DNA of 64,000 nt from Rhizodiscina lignyota (taxonomy: Eukaryota > Ascomycota > Dothideomycetes > Aulographales > Rhizodiscinaceae), in contig ML978135.1 of the NCBI GenBank assembly GCA_010015805.1, positions 620,001 through 684,000 on the forward strand, in the 5' to 3' direction. The notes under the pieces were generated by a model. That model worked only from the letters and a program-made list of their open reading frames with translations. It had not been told where the DNA came from and searched no databases. Positions 1-11,482 of the stretch are shown in pieces (positions within the stretch are counted from its first letter, which is position 1; every line of letters begins with the position of its first letter). Both the position numbers and the translations under genes were made by a program.

Positions 1-1930
1 CAAGGATTGTAGGGTGGACCTCTAGAATTAATTGCTCTCTGCGTGCCTGTCGCTCTTAGTAGGCTAGCTCCTTCCACACCTCTTTGACTTCAATATTGAA
101 GTACTCATTGTCTCGGAATGTGTATAGGCAAGCACATACATATCCGATTTCACACTAATTCTCTGCGGGATTGCTTGTCTTTCTTCTCAAAGGTCAAATC
201 TGACAAAATTGATCAGAGCCTTTTCAAGAAAGTTGCGCTGCATTGTCGCTGACGGAAAAACCGCTCTAAGTTAGATTTGTTGCTACTCTGTCGCTTCGAA
301 ATATGTCTTACAATACGTACAAAATCTGTAAATTTCGGCTGAGTCTGAATTCTTGACACCTTCGATCGATGCCTTGTTTCATACCCAATTGATGAGGAAT
401 AAATATATGGACTGGTTTTGATTTTAGTAGACTCGAGATTGCTTTAGCTCTGCGTATTCCATAGCGGTGTGTAACCATACAGAATTAAAAGATGTTTCAA
501 ATTTAGCAGCTGGCAAGTTTTGTTCTGGACTAAATGATGACCGCTCTTGGCTACATAATACGTATTGCAGAATGCTAATTCACGGCATAACTTTTACGTC
601 GGCGGCCGTCTCTCCTTTGTAGATTTAGAAACAAAGGATGATACATTATTTCGTACTCCATAGTGACCGCAGCAACGCTGCCTGAAGAGTATATTCCGAG
701 GATTCCTTGCATGCCCTCCATCCATTCAGCATGCAAAGCCTACGATCTTGGATAATGGTGCAGTTGCAGTTTTGTAAAATGATGTTGTTCCACAGGGATT
801 GGTCAGCCGATCGTACATAAGCTTCCCGTTTCGACGGGCAAGGCGCCAACAGCATGCACCCCATGATTCCTGTCTTAAGATCTCATCGATGCTTGTTTAC
901 CTCCTATTCATTAATATTACTATTGGCGGTACTTGCGAGTATCCTCAACCTTAGGGTCGGCGACTAGCCGTAACTAACCGCGAAGGTCGAAGCTGAGCGC
1001 GTGCGCTGAGACGAATCATCTATGTAAGAATCGCCTTCGAAAGTCTACCACAAGCCTTGGCGGATTAACCGAGCATCTTATGGTAAGTAAAAGGTGCACG
1101 GCTTCTCGTATATGTAGGTGCTAGCCCTAACAACACTCCAGATCCATCCGGGACTCTAACCCGTGGGCCGTACCTGAGGCTGAAGTGCTCCGGCCCTCCT
1201 GCCGATCAACTCACGTGTCCTAAAATAGTAGAACTACGTGATCTATACTCTGTAGTCTACCTATCGGATGAAGCAATCAAACGAGGAGTGGCGCCAAACG
1301 GATACAACTCCTAATCAGTTTAATCGAGCTCCGCCGATGATCTGATCGTTCGAAGACTTCCCGGAGCACAACAGGTCTGATATCAGATTCCTCCCCTACG
1401 TACCCGCAATTGCGGAAGTTTACCTACGTATAGGTGAACAATAGAGAATGATTATTGTACCTTTTAGATACAGTCTTACAATTGATTTCATACTTCGCGG
1501 GCAGATTGCCCAATCCACGTCTATTTCTTACATAAATCGGAAATATATATAACAAATAGCACGTATTCTACAGCAACTTGAGCCAATGGTTATGCTGGCT
1601 CAACCCTTGACTATCAGGGGAAAATTTTCTTCTTACGAAGCGCGCAAGCCAATGCTTAATGATTAATCCCTTTACCTCATGTCTTACACGGAACACGACT
1701 GGATGTCGCCATGTCGCTTCAGCAGTACAATTCTATTCTCAGCCTCAATGATTTCGTACCTTACTCCCCCAGTACATTTCTGAGACTCCGACTTACCTTG
1801 CGCTGCGAGAATCAATAGTTACAGCGTCAGCTTACACGCCATGAGCTTTGGACCATACGACTGTCTGAGTAGTGGAACTTGCCAAAGAGTCTGGATTATT
1901 AAGGCTATTCTGGATTCACTCGCCACCAGG
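1..1930. other. Intergenic, no gene recognised
   Basis: No open frame here looks like a protein gene on either strand, and no exon chain with good splice sites could be built. The only local feature is a tRNA-like stretch near 1141-1220 that I could not fold into a proper tRNA. The region could be old degenerate repeat DNA, but I cannot show that by eye. Confidence 0.5.
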
Positions 1931-1937
1931 AGTTGCA

Positions 1938-1944
1938 TATAAAA
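1938..1944 (+). promoter_or_regulatory. TATA box of the small secreted protein gene
   Basis: TATAAAA lies about 127 bases before the start codon at 2065, a normal TATA position once a 5' untranslated leader is allowed for. This is inferred from motif and distance only. Confidence 0.45.
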
Positions 1945-2064
1945 GGATGGCATTGGACCAATTTATCATACACATCAGCATCCCACAGCAGTTACACACA
2001 TTTGACCCTCATTCCAACTCGAACATCCAGAATCATTCCAAAACCTGATCATCATCTCGCAACA

Positions 2065-2505
2065 ATGTTCGCCAAAAGCTTCCTTGCCGCACTTGTCAGC
2101 TCTGGCTTCGCTGTCACCGCTTTTGCGGGTACAACAACCTGGACTATTTACGAAGGTATGACTGCCTTGATGCGAAGTGTCTTTCCTCTTCAGATATACT
2201 AACATGTCCTCTGTTCAGGTCCGCAGTGCACAGGCAACGTCGTCCAGACTTCCAAGGTCGGAAGCATCAACCAGGCGCACACGCTGGGCGACGGACAGAC
2301 TTTCTTCTCTGTCCGAGTTTCAAACATCGACCAGTCGTTTTTCGGACAGCAGCCTGCGGTCCATGGCATTATTATCAATGTCGAGAATACTAGGGCCTTG
2401 ATCTTCAGCCTGACCAACGACAACCCTCCTTGCCATACGCTTACCAACGCATTCTACTTCGGGCTTGACAACACTAAAGCGGGACTGGGAAATGTCCAGA
2501 CTTAA
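2065..2505 (+). CDS. Small secreted protein, unknown function
   Basis: Two exons (2065-2155 and 2219-2505) give a 125-residue protein. The intron has a GTATGA donor, a TACTAAC branch site and a CAG acceptor, and the join is in frame (GGT). The first 20 or so residues form a signal peptide: a Lys near the N-terminus, a hydrophobic run and an Ala-Phe-Ala-Gly cleavage region. The mature part has only two cysteines, in GPQC and NPPC contexts, which could form one disulfide, and is otherwise rich in Asn, Thr and Gly. I do not recognise a family. Size, secretion and isolation in a gene-poor flank fit a candidate effector or surface protein, but that is inference. The start at 2065 was chosen because the signal peptide begins there; the frame open upstream has no signal-like sequence. 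Confidence 0.75.
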
Positions 2506-2839
2506 GCACGAGCAGAGTAGCTCACGCGGTGAATGGAAGATTTCTCTCTCGGCTGTCCTCGGCGTTTGTCATTCCTTAAAGCTTTGAAAATTACACAAAA
2601 AGATTAGCTAAATCATAAACATAATTTGGTGTGCTGTCCATCATCCATGACTAATATTTTACATTCTTGGGCACAACTTGGAGCTCTCTGTGACTACAGA
2701 AACTTCGTCGATTGCCGCTAGGGGTGAGACTCAAATCTTGGCTTGCTTCTCAACTCGTACTTGAAAATGTGATTATTCCCATAGTTTTCAGTATCCTCAT
2801 TATATCCAACGCATTGTTCGGGTGCTGACAGCATTTAGA
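2506..2839. other. Convergent 3' intergenic spacer
   Basis: This separates the converging ends of the small secreted protein gene and the esterase gene. It is A/T-rich 3' flank with no coding frame that I can support. Confidence 0.5.
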
Positions 2840-4036
2840 TCAAGCGCTCAATACATATCCAACTCCCTTTACAAGGTCTTCCATGAAGGTTATCCTTTTT
2901 TCGAGCGGAGGATATATATGGAAGAAGTGTGGCAGTCCAGGATAATTGACCCTCGCAACTGGCACGCCAATATCCTTCAGCATTGCCTCTGCAATAGTCC
3001 CGTCATCACGTAAAACATCCTTTCCGCCTGTCGCTATCCAAGTAGGTGGGAACTTGTCAAGATTATTCCCAGTCAGAGGGAAGTGTCCTGGGTTATCCGC
3101 GTGGAATCCATATTGATCTACGAAAAGCTGGTCGTAAGCAATCCAAGAAATGAATAGAACACAGGAGGCGACTGACTGAAAATGATGTAGTTAGACTTTG
3201 TATCTAGAAACCTCGCATCAGGGTCGTTTTCTGCTCTTGATTTGTACAGGTGTTGATACGCTTGCGGAACGGTCTCAGGGTGTAATAACAATGGGAAATA
3301 GATGACGCAGCCTTGTATATGGTTGCGAGTAGCAGGGTTGCCAACTAGTCGGTCTGTAACTGCGAAAGAGAGATGGCCTCCTGCGGATCCTCCTGTGACG
3401 AACATCTTTTGAGGATTGCCGCCGAGCTGCTCCGCATGTTGCCAAGCCTGAGCGAGATGTGAGCTTCTTCCTTGATACTGGAGCAGATACCTACTGACCC
3501 AGTCATAGCCAGCAACACAGTCATCGACCATGATATCTGCTGGTGCTGGGACAAGACGGTAGGCGACAGACACCACAATGCAAGGCACGTGATGAGCAAT
3601 GTATCTGCATTGCGGATCCTCCGAATCAAGGTTTCCTGCAACAAAACCTCCGCCATGGAGGAAGACTCCAACAGGAAGGGAACCAGTGGCCTCTGGAGTA
3701 TAGACTCGGGCAGTCACGTTGTCGTTTACCTTTTCGTCCCCTACCGAAAACACGGTCAAGTCAGATGCCGCAGAGGAAGCGCGCTGTATTGAACAAAATG
3801 ATGTATTAGAGCTAACTAGTCTTGACAGATTGAATCTGAGGTTGCCATTGAGCGGCTAGTCGCTTAAATCGTGCATCAATCGGCGGTCTCTTTGTCTCTG
3901 GGTTCGGATCATGGCTTGGAACAGGTCTTCCGAGCTCCTTCTCAACCTGCAATTCTCCATGGCGAATCAGCTCCGGTCATTCGAATGATATTGAATCGCT
4001 TACCTCCAGCCATTCAGGTGCGTAATCTTGAGCCAT
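2840..4036 (-). CDS. Alpha/beta hydrolase (HSL-type esterase/lipase)
   Basis: Four exons (4036-4004, 3946-3827, 3783-3177, 3117-2840) encode 345 residues, a typical size for the alpha/beta-hydrolase-3 (hormone-sensitive lipase, arylacetamide deacetylase-like) family, which hydrolyses carboxylic esters. Visible motifs are the oxyanion-hole HGGG (in FLHGGGFVAGN), the nucleophile elbow GGSAGG, the acid Asp in GKDVLRDDG and the base His in GLPHFF, so the catalytic triad is complete. The introns are 57, 43 and 59 nt. The last one (GTCAGT donor, GTAG acceptor) is the only join I found that restores the frame into the Asp/His part. There is no signal peptide, so it is probably cytosolic. The substrate cannot be told from the sequence. 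Confidence 0.85.
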
Positions 4037-5456
4037 TGGAAAACTTGAAGTGTTCTGGATGAGATACCAACGCAGGTTAAGCGAAATGGATGACCTTTAG
4101 AAGTAAAACCGAGGATGTATGTATCCTACCATACGTAATCCGGATGTCTCCTCCTGCTTAAAGGCCGTAAAGACCCCATATCCGAGACGTTGATCGGTAC
4201 TGATACGAGAAATGTCTATAATTCTTCCGTGAGCCAGACCATTCGTTGACGTCGGAGTTGTGGTGTAAATGGACTAGCTACTGCTCTATGTACTCGGCAG
4301 TTAGGGGGCCCAGATCTCATCCGAGTTGCGCTCGCGCGAATAGATCAAGGATGCGCATCCTGCATTTTCATATTCCTATCCATCAGCTGTTTCAAACTGA
4401 GACTATCAGACGTCACTTGGAGGCTTGGAGTGGCACTGTAGGAAGTGCCTGCGGCTGTGCAATCTAATAGGTAGATGGATGGATCATGGATGGATGGCAG
4501 AGGAGCGGAGCCCCGGGGCGCACTAGGATAGTCTTAGGATAGACTAAAGAGGCTAGAGGCTGAATCTCCACGAATTCGGTAGACCCACTTTTCCAGGCGC
4601 CCTGAAAGTCTCCGTTTTTGGATAACCTCACCCCCACTCTCTACTTCATCAACCTGATCTACCACTCAGCATAGCGATAAAATGGGCCTGTTCTGCGATC
4701 TTCTTCTCCGTCTTCCAAATTCGTAAATCATAATGCGATGTAGCACTTCAGCCGTCGGAGTATGTACGGGTGTCTTTCCCCACGCGTGACAAGGCTGGCG
4801 TCCCGCTTCTTCAGGTATCAGGCTTTATCGCGGAGGGGCACTTGGTAGATCGCACTTTTTGGCGCTAAGCATAAGGCGCATCTCGGGCGTTTAGCATGCA
4901 TGATCCTTCGCGAACGCCTTTATCATTTGGAACCACGAGCCGCTCTGTCGCGGAGCTAGCCGCGGGCCCGAGGTAGTTTCACTGTCTCTTCAAGAATCCA
5001 TCTCTGTTCTTGTTAATAATTCTTCTGTTTATCTTTTTTCTTTTGTTCAGGTGGTGAATGTCGACAGTTCAATCGGCGACTTGAAGCCTCCAATAAGGCT
5101 TGGTGAAGCGGCGTTGGATTCTTCAGCCCGCCTCGCGAATGTTCGATGTCTAAATTTGGCCCCCATTTGAACCGAAGGATCGCAAGCAACGACGGCTCTA
5201 GAAGACTTGCGCTAAGAGCCGCGAATAGCTGAACGAATTTCGACGTCCCGCTGCGCCTCCAACACTGGCGTCCATTATATTTACGCACGCTTTAATGAAT
5301 GCACATGACTCGTGGAGATGGGAATTCTGCCTACCGGGAAATCCCATGCAATGGCAGTACAGCACCATATAACGTAGCTCCTTGCTCCTACATCCAGCGG
5401 TGTGGCTGCACTGTGTAACCGTACGCTTTCATTTTCCTTCTGGAAATATCGTCAAG
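4037..5456. other. Intergenic spacer between esterase and cupin genes
   Basis: This is a shared upstream region of two divergently transcribed genes, 1.4 kb long. I see no supportable coding frame. It holds a short GGAT microsatellite near 4474-4497, and nothing else stands out. Confidence 0.5.
4474..4497. repeat. GGAT microsatellite, interrupted
   Basis: Two short blocks of TGGATGG repeats separated by ATCA make a tetranucleotide microsatellite of about 24 bases in non-coding DNA. Confidence 0.7.
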
Positions 5457-6191
5457 ATGCTGTTATATCTTACGCTTCTTCTTACTGCTTCCGCTTCAGC
5501 AATTCCCCTCGCTTCTCGGGCTCAACCAGTGACGCCCAATCCAACCTTTTCAGAAGAGACATTCCAGAAGCTACTGGATGCTCCCACAGCTGCTGATCGG
5601 TTCACCCTCATCCAGTCCATGGGAGTTCCGACAAAGTTTGACTTCAATCCCGATGCAAATCCCAATGGTGGCGTGGGGAGCGGCCCTGGCGGAATCGGTA
5701 TCCTCGCAAACCAAAAGACCTTCCTTCCGTTAATCGGCTTGGGTGTCGCAATGAGCGCCGGCTTCCTGAACCCTTGCGGCATGAATGTGCCACACACACA
5801 TAGCCGCGCGACGGAGTTCTTGACTATTGTCGAGGGTGGTAACGTAACGACAGGCTTTTACATGGAGAACGACGGGCCACCGGCATTCAACAATACGCTG
5901 AACAAATATCAGGGAGCTATCCTTCCAATGGGGTCGTTCCACTTTGAGTTCAACGACAACTGTGAGCCGGCTGTCTTTATAGCCGCATTTAGTCACGAGG
6001 ACCCTGGACTGAGCAACATCGGCGCGAACCTGTTCAAATTGAGGCCAGATGTGGTTGCCGCTATCTTGGATTACCCGACTGCTGTGGACGCGAGTAACAT
6101 CAACAAGTTGAAGCACACTTTACCGCCTGAATTCATTGACAACGTCGCGTCGTGTCTAAATCGATGTGGGATAAAACCATCCTCCAGTTAA
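5457..6191 (+). CDS. Secreted germin-like/spherulin-like cupin
   Basis: A single exon of 244 residues. A signal peptide (Met-Leu-Leu-Tyr then a hydrophobic run ending near Ser-Ala-Ile-Pro) precedes a germin-like cupin-1 domain. The first cupin motif has metal ligands in VPHTHSRATEF (two His and a Glu) and the second has the His in PMGSFHFEFN, as expected for a Mn-binding beta-barrel. The Cys at NPCGMN and a C-terminal Cys pair (SCLNRCG) may make disulfides. Germins and spherulins include oxalate oxidases, superoxide dismutases and proteins without known catalysis, so the activity is open. The start at 5457 was chosen over an in-frame upstream codon at 5382 because the signal peptide begins there. 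Confidence 0.85.
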   Translation: MLLYLTLLLTASASAIPLASRAQPVTPNPTFSEETFQKLLDAPTAADRFTLIQSMGVPTKFDFNPDANPNGGVGSGPGGIGILANQKTFLPLIGLGVAMSAGFLNPCGMNVPHTHSRATEFLTIVEGGNVTTGFYMENDGPPAFNNTLNKYQGAILPMGSFHFEFNDNCEPAVFIAAFSHEDPGLSNIGANLFKLRPDVVAAILDYPTAVDASNINKLKHTLPPEFIDNVASCLNRCGIKPSSS

Positions 6192-7218
6192 ATTATGTGT
6201 ATATGTCTACGGCCTGTAATTGTATTATGTAAATGGGTATTGAGATAAAGGAGTCTCTTTTTCCTCATAACGATCTTCTTGTTCGGAGACATACGCTATG
6301 GTGACGTCCAATACACCAAACTGCTATTGGTGAATAAGGAGCAACTCTCAAACTCTAATGGCAGCGGCAAGAGGAATTTGATAACCACTTAATTCCATGA
6401 AACAACTTCTTAGTTTTTCTATGCATTGGCTCGGGGCATCTCGGGCCGACTAGGCCTCTTGGCGATCGAGTTTGCTCATTCTGCAAACTCGCCCGCATCC
6501 TTGCCCTTATCGCTCGTCACGCCTATCGACTACTCCGTATTTGAAGAGAACGTCCGAGCAGCTGCTTCCACAAGCTTTCGGAAAGTATTCATTGGTTCCT
6601 TGTTCAGTTTCATATTTCGCAGCAGATTGTTGGTCAGGTGCTCAACATTCTCAATCTATGTGTCAATGCTCCTCACGATTGATCCCGCTACTAACCGCCA
6701 TGAACGCACTACACCATAACTACTGACTGGAAAAGGTACCTTGATACAATCCTCATACGCGCCTCACACACTCCGAGAGAAGCCATCAAAGGAAAGTTGA
6801 TTGTGCTTCAACTGGCGCCGAAGTTCAATCTCCCGTTTCGACGGTTCTGGACCAACGAGTCGTGGGTGCCATGACTTTTTCGGGAATGCAATGGCGAGTA
6901 TCATGAAAAGAGACAGACCGGAAAGCTACGACTTGCGGCGGCTCGAAATGATGGACCCGCAAGAGGGACACGTATCACTCCTGATTGTCAGACACAAATC
7001 AGGTTAAGGTTTCCCTTACGCTCCATTACGTTAAAAGGAGGGCATGGCCGGAATTCTGTTGTTTTGAGGCCGGAAGGGTTCCGGCCAATCTGTATAAAAG
7101 TGATGTATTCTTACCAAAGCCGTGCCTTTTGATATCCAATCCGCACCTTACTAAATTTGGAATAAGTCTCTATACTATTCTCTTTTTCAATTTCAATTCA
7201 AACCCATCCTCTACGACG
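6192..7218. other. Intergenic spacer upstream of IDO
   Basis: No gene is supported; open frames here lack homology-like features. The proximal part holds a CCAAT at 7084-7088 and a TATA box just downstream. Confidence 0.5.
7093..7099 (+). promoter_or_regulatory. TATA box of the IDO gene
   Basis: TATAAAA about 120-127 bases before the IDO start codon, directly preceded by CCAAT (7084-7088). The spacing mirrors that of the small secreted protein gene at the left end. Inferred from motif and position. Confidence 0.45.
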
Positions 7219-8838
7219 ATGTCTGCAGTCTCTCTCAAGTTCAACGTTCTGACGGACACGTCCCCCGATGATGTCACTCTCCCAGCCTTCATGGTCTCTA
7301 CCTCTCGAGGGTTTTTACCACGTCAAGATCCAGTGGTAACACTGCCTTCGGAGTTCGATGTGTTCGAGTCAATCTTGAACCGCATGCCGATTAAGACTGC
7401 GTCGGGCGAGCCAGGCCTCCTCGCTCAAGGAACACTCGGCGATGTAGTCCTCAAAGAGCTCCCCGATCTCTCGCAGGCTATTGAAGCTCACCGCGACAAC
7501 CTTCCATTGATGAACGCGCTGTACAGGGACTATTCTTTTCTCGCGTCGGCATATCTGCTTGAGCCTTGCCATCAACAATACCTCAAAGATGGAACATACG
7601 GTCTTGCAAGGGACCGACTGCCCAGAAACATCGCACTGCCCATCACTAAAGTCGCAGAAATGTAAGCGAACACAGCCCTTGATATATCTTTATGTCGCTC
7701 ACTTAACTACTTAGCACCGGCTTCAAGCCTTTCATGGAGTACGCCGGTTCGTACGCTCTCTTCAATTACCGCCTCGTAGATCAATCAAAAGGCTTGGAAT
7801 ATGACAATCTTCGTCTCATCCGGGCCTTTGAACATGGCCTCGATCCTCAATCTTCTGAAGCCGGCTTTGTGCTTGTCCACATCGCCATGGTACGGCATTC
7901 AGGCGCACTCGTCACTGCCACACGTGATGTTCTCAATGCATGCACTGCTCGGGATCGAGAATCATTCAATCAAGGGCTGGATGATTTGGTCGCTGCACTA
8001 AAAGAGATCAACAAGACTATGAACAGTACGTTTTGGTCTGCTTATTGAACAAAACAACTCCCGTGATGATAACGAACGACAGCTATGTGGACCAAGAGCA
8101 AACCGACCAGCTACACACAATTCCGAACGTTCATTTTCGGCATCGCGAAGCAGAGCATGTTTCCTCATGGTGTTGTATACGAGGGCGTCAGCGAAGAACC
8201 AATGTCCTTCCGCGGCGAGTCTGGTGCAAACGATAGCATGGTAAGTGGCTTCACAACCGAAGCATTATGAATGCTGCCCCATCACATCCCCATTGATCAG
8301 TTGTTGACAAATCTGATAGATCCCCCTCTGCGACAATCTCCTCGAAATCTCGATGCCGAATACGCCTCTGACCGAAATTCTCAAGGATTTCCGATCATAT
8401 CGGCCTGGCAACCACCGCGAGTTCCTCGAGGCTGTCAAAGAGTGTTCGCAAGCAAACCACCTGAAAGACTACGCTCTCCAGGACAGCATTTCCGCAGCAC
8501 TCTATTTGCGTGCGCTGGACCAGGTTCGAGACTTCCGCTGGAGGCATTGGTGCTTCACGAGGGAGTATATCTTGAAGAATACTCGTCATCCGACTGCAAC
8601 CGGAGGTAGTCCCATTGTCATGGTGAGTTATTGTCTCTAACTTCTTATACAATGAGATGCTCACGTATCATCATAGTGGTTGCCAAATCAGTTGCAAGCG
8701 GTACTTGACCAGATGATGCAAGTCTCGCAAAAGTGTGAGAAGATCTCCGGGACAAGCGACATCATGGACGTCGTCGCCTCTCAGCATGCAACTTTGACAA
8801 AGGAAGTCGAGCGATACAGTGCCCAGGTCGGGGCATGA
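7219..8838 (+). CDS. Indoleamine 2,3-dioxygenase
   Basis: Five exons (7219-7661, 7715-8025, 8083-8240, 8320-8622, 8677-8838) encode 458 residues, all joined in frame with standard splice sites. IDO is a heme enzyme that opens the indole ring of L-tryptophan to N-formylkynurenine, the first step of the kynurenine route to NAD. Family hallmarks seen are FMEYAGSYALFNY in the N-terminal half, the GNHREFLE segment, and RWRHWCFTREYI, which carries the proximal heme-ligand His region. Fungi often hold several IDO paralogues of differing efficiency, and I cannot say which type this is. There is no targeting signal, so it is cytosolic. The gene converges with the sugar transporter gene; a regulator and a P450 follow. 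Confidence 0.93.
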
Positions 8839-9031
8839 GCCGAATTAACAGTTATAACGGTTCGAGTATTGGATGTGTCTAAGTGCAACGGCCTTTTATT
8901 CTCGCTCAAACTGTACTAGATTTGAGTGTCGGGATCCTAATCAGAGCTGTCTCTGGTATTGAATAACATTTATTGCTTATGCGAAGTTAGAAATATCTAA
9001 CCGATGCCGGCTTGACATCAAATGTGCTAGT

Positions 9032-10880
9032 TCAGCTACACTTGCTCCCAGATTCTTCCACCAAAACCATCTCTCCTTTACCTTTCTCATTATTCTCCGC
9101 CTTCCGTGCTTCCTCGACCTCATCGCCAGTGGAGAGAAAGATTGGGGCCTTTCCAACCTTATTCCGAGTTTTGAAATCCTCATTGAAGATATAGTCAATC
9201 TCTTCGAGCCGCTTCCGGGAAGTTTCCGGGAAGCAGAAATAAACGATGACTATGAACCCCACATTGAAGATACCAAACATGAGATAAAGGCGCCATCCCA
9301 GGTTCTGTATCGCCGGAGGAGTGAACTCTGCCACGGCAAAGCAAGAGATCCATATCGCAAACGTAGCAATCGCCGCGCCCTTGGATCGGAGCCTCAAAGT
9401 CGTAATTTCGGTTGGGTACAGCCATGGTATCGGCAACCAGGTGGGCCCGAAAAACGTATTGAAGAGAAAGAGCATCGCTGCCGCGACTCCGGCTGCACCC
9501 TTGCTGTTCGAGCCCTCGTCGAGGATTTTGACCAACCCGCAGAGAATGAAGAGACTGGCCGCCTGGCCGGCAGCGCCGATCATGAGAAGATTGCGACGTC
9601 CAAAGTGGTCAATTGTGAAGCACGCCAGAATCGTTGCCACCATGTACTCCAGGCCATTGAAGCCTGCCATCAAGCGTGAGAGATCCGGCGAAAGATGAAT
9701 CGACGTATTGAAGACGATTGTGAGGTAGTAGGATATCACATTTATCCCAGACAGCTGTTGACCGAGGCCGACTACGGCGCACAACAGGATGCGATATAAG
9801 TTCTTGGATTCGCCGACGCTGAATAATTCTGAGATTGCGAATTTCTTGCCAATTTCGAGTTCGAGGTCGATGGTTTCTTGGATCAGGCGGCTTTCCGCAA
9901 CAACGGCAGGATCATCGATCTCAAGTCCTTTTCGCCCAATCGTGTTAGCAAGAACTTTGGTCGCCTGGTCTTTGTCTCCGTGAAACATGAGCCATCGCGG
10001 AGATTCCGGCAGAAATGGAAGCATGAAAAGAACTCCCAGGGCGAAGAATATCTAGTTCCGGGTTTAGTCACAATTTTAGAGCCTGACACTTGTTTCAAAA
10101 ATACCTGAAATGCGATTGGGAAACGAAAGGAGGCGCTCGAGTCAAGGAATGAAGTCCCGTAGCCGATCCAGTATGCCTAGAGATATTCCCGTCAGCTTCA
10201 TTGTAGCTCAATTTCGCCATCCAAAAAGTACTTACAACAGCAAGACCAAAAATATTGAGCACAAATCCAACGGAAACATCGCGACCACGAGAGACAGGCC
10301 TTGTCAGTTCTCCTTGCCAGACTGGTATGGTGGAGGTGTTGATTCCATTGCCGACACCCGTGATGATTCGGCCTGCAATGAGCTGCGGAACGTTATACGA
10401 TGTCGTTTGTATGAGTGCACCAACGATCATTATACTCTAAATAAATAGTCAGTCGGAGATATCCTGATCTCTCGTTCGTCAAAGGCGACTTACGCAGCCC
10501 AAATACATCGCCCTTTTACGACCGAGGCGCTCACCCAGAGGCATGACGGATAGCGCTCCAACAGCACATCCAATCTAATAAAACAATCAGAACATGTTTG
10601 TAACAACGTTTCAATATACTGACCTCGTAGAGGGCCACGATATTTGCCACAACAGCGGCTTTCGAGGACCCATCGGCGTTAACTAGTTTGTACTGAGACA
10701 CAAACTGCTCCATCAAGAGAAGGCCACTGAGAACGCCTTGGTCCTGGATTGTATCGTCAGTCTTTATCTGCAAGCGCAATCCATTCATTTCGTCAAGAGA
10801 CGTACATATCCGAAGAGAGCATACCCAAATCCTGCGCAGGTCATCACCGCGGCGCGGAGATATCGACCTTCAAGCCTCAT
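9032..10880 (-). CDS. MFS sugar transporter (sugar porter family)
   Basis: Six exons starting at 10880 and ending at the stop at 9032. The first junction joins ...LFGY to DQGVLSG, the usual sugar-porter N-terminus. Sugar-porter signatures are all present: GERLGRKR between helices 2 and 3, LPESPRWL after helix 6, QQLSGINVISYY in helix 7, DHFGRRN between helices 8 and 9, and PETSRKRLEEID after helix 12. This predicts a twelve-helix plasma-membrane symporter for hexoses, other sugars or related polyols and acids. The C-terminal tail is charged (Glu/Lys rich) and cytosolic. Placement beside IDO, a Zn2Cys6 regulator and a P450 suggests a nutrient uptake role, but the substrate is not readable. Confidence 0.92.
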
Positions 10881-11482
10881 GGTGAGACAATTCTTATCGA
10901 AAAACAATGAAAGATGATGAATACAAAAGATTGAGATGAGCCAATTGAAAAAGTGTCATGGCTCCAATTTTCTCGAGGCATCTCGACGAATTTATATCGA
11001 CTTTGTGGATTGGCATTGGCCTCTCTTTGGACTTGGGCTTCCCCGGATTTCTGCACGAGATCCCCGTGGTAACACTCCGCACTTCGGCGTCCCTTACCTT
11101 GCGCGTATTTTCAAATATGCTTTCTGCTCAGTTTGCTGGTAACGATTTTCATGCCGCTGCTTCGGCAGGAAAGAGTCATGTTAGCTTCTCTTTCGCCTGC
11201 CTTTCTGGGAGACTGTTCGCTCATCGGAACGCCATAGCCGACCTCGGGAGAGCCCGTGGGGTTAAGGCAACGTTGATGCTCACGAGATCATTTAAATGAT
11301 CTAACTTCACAAAGCCACAATTCAAGCGAATACATCGAAGACTGGAAATTTGACACGAGATTGGTTTGACTAAGCTTCTACGTGTAGCGAGGCAATATGA
11401 TTCCTCTTTCTCGACCCAGAGTCTGAATCAAGTGCCTAAAAATTACAGACAGAGGTATCTTTCTAAACTATGTTTGATGCTC
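10881..11482. other. Spacer between transporter promoter and regulator 3' end
   Basis: This is upstream DNA of the MFS gene and downstream DNA of the Zn2Cys6 gene. Two short frames exist but show no domain or splice support. Confidence 0.45.

Noticed and set aside
1141-1220. tRNA-like stretch, minus strand, with a GGGTTAGAGTCCC T-arm-like sequence
   Set aside because: The T-loop deviates from consensus and I could not pair the acceptor and D arms. At most a decayed tRNA gene.
6426-6726. Overlapping frames of 84-97 codons upstream of IDO
   Set aside because: No domain or signal peptide, poor codon character, and two competing frames over the same bases.
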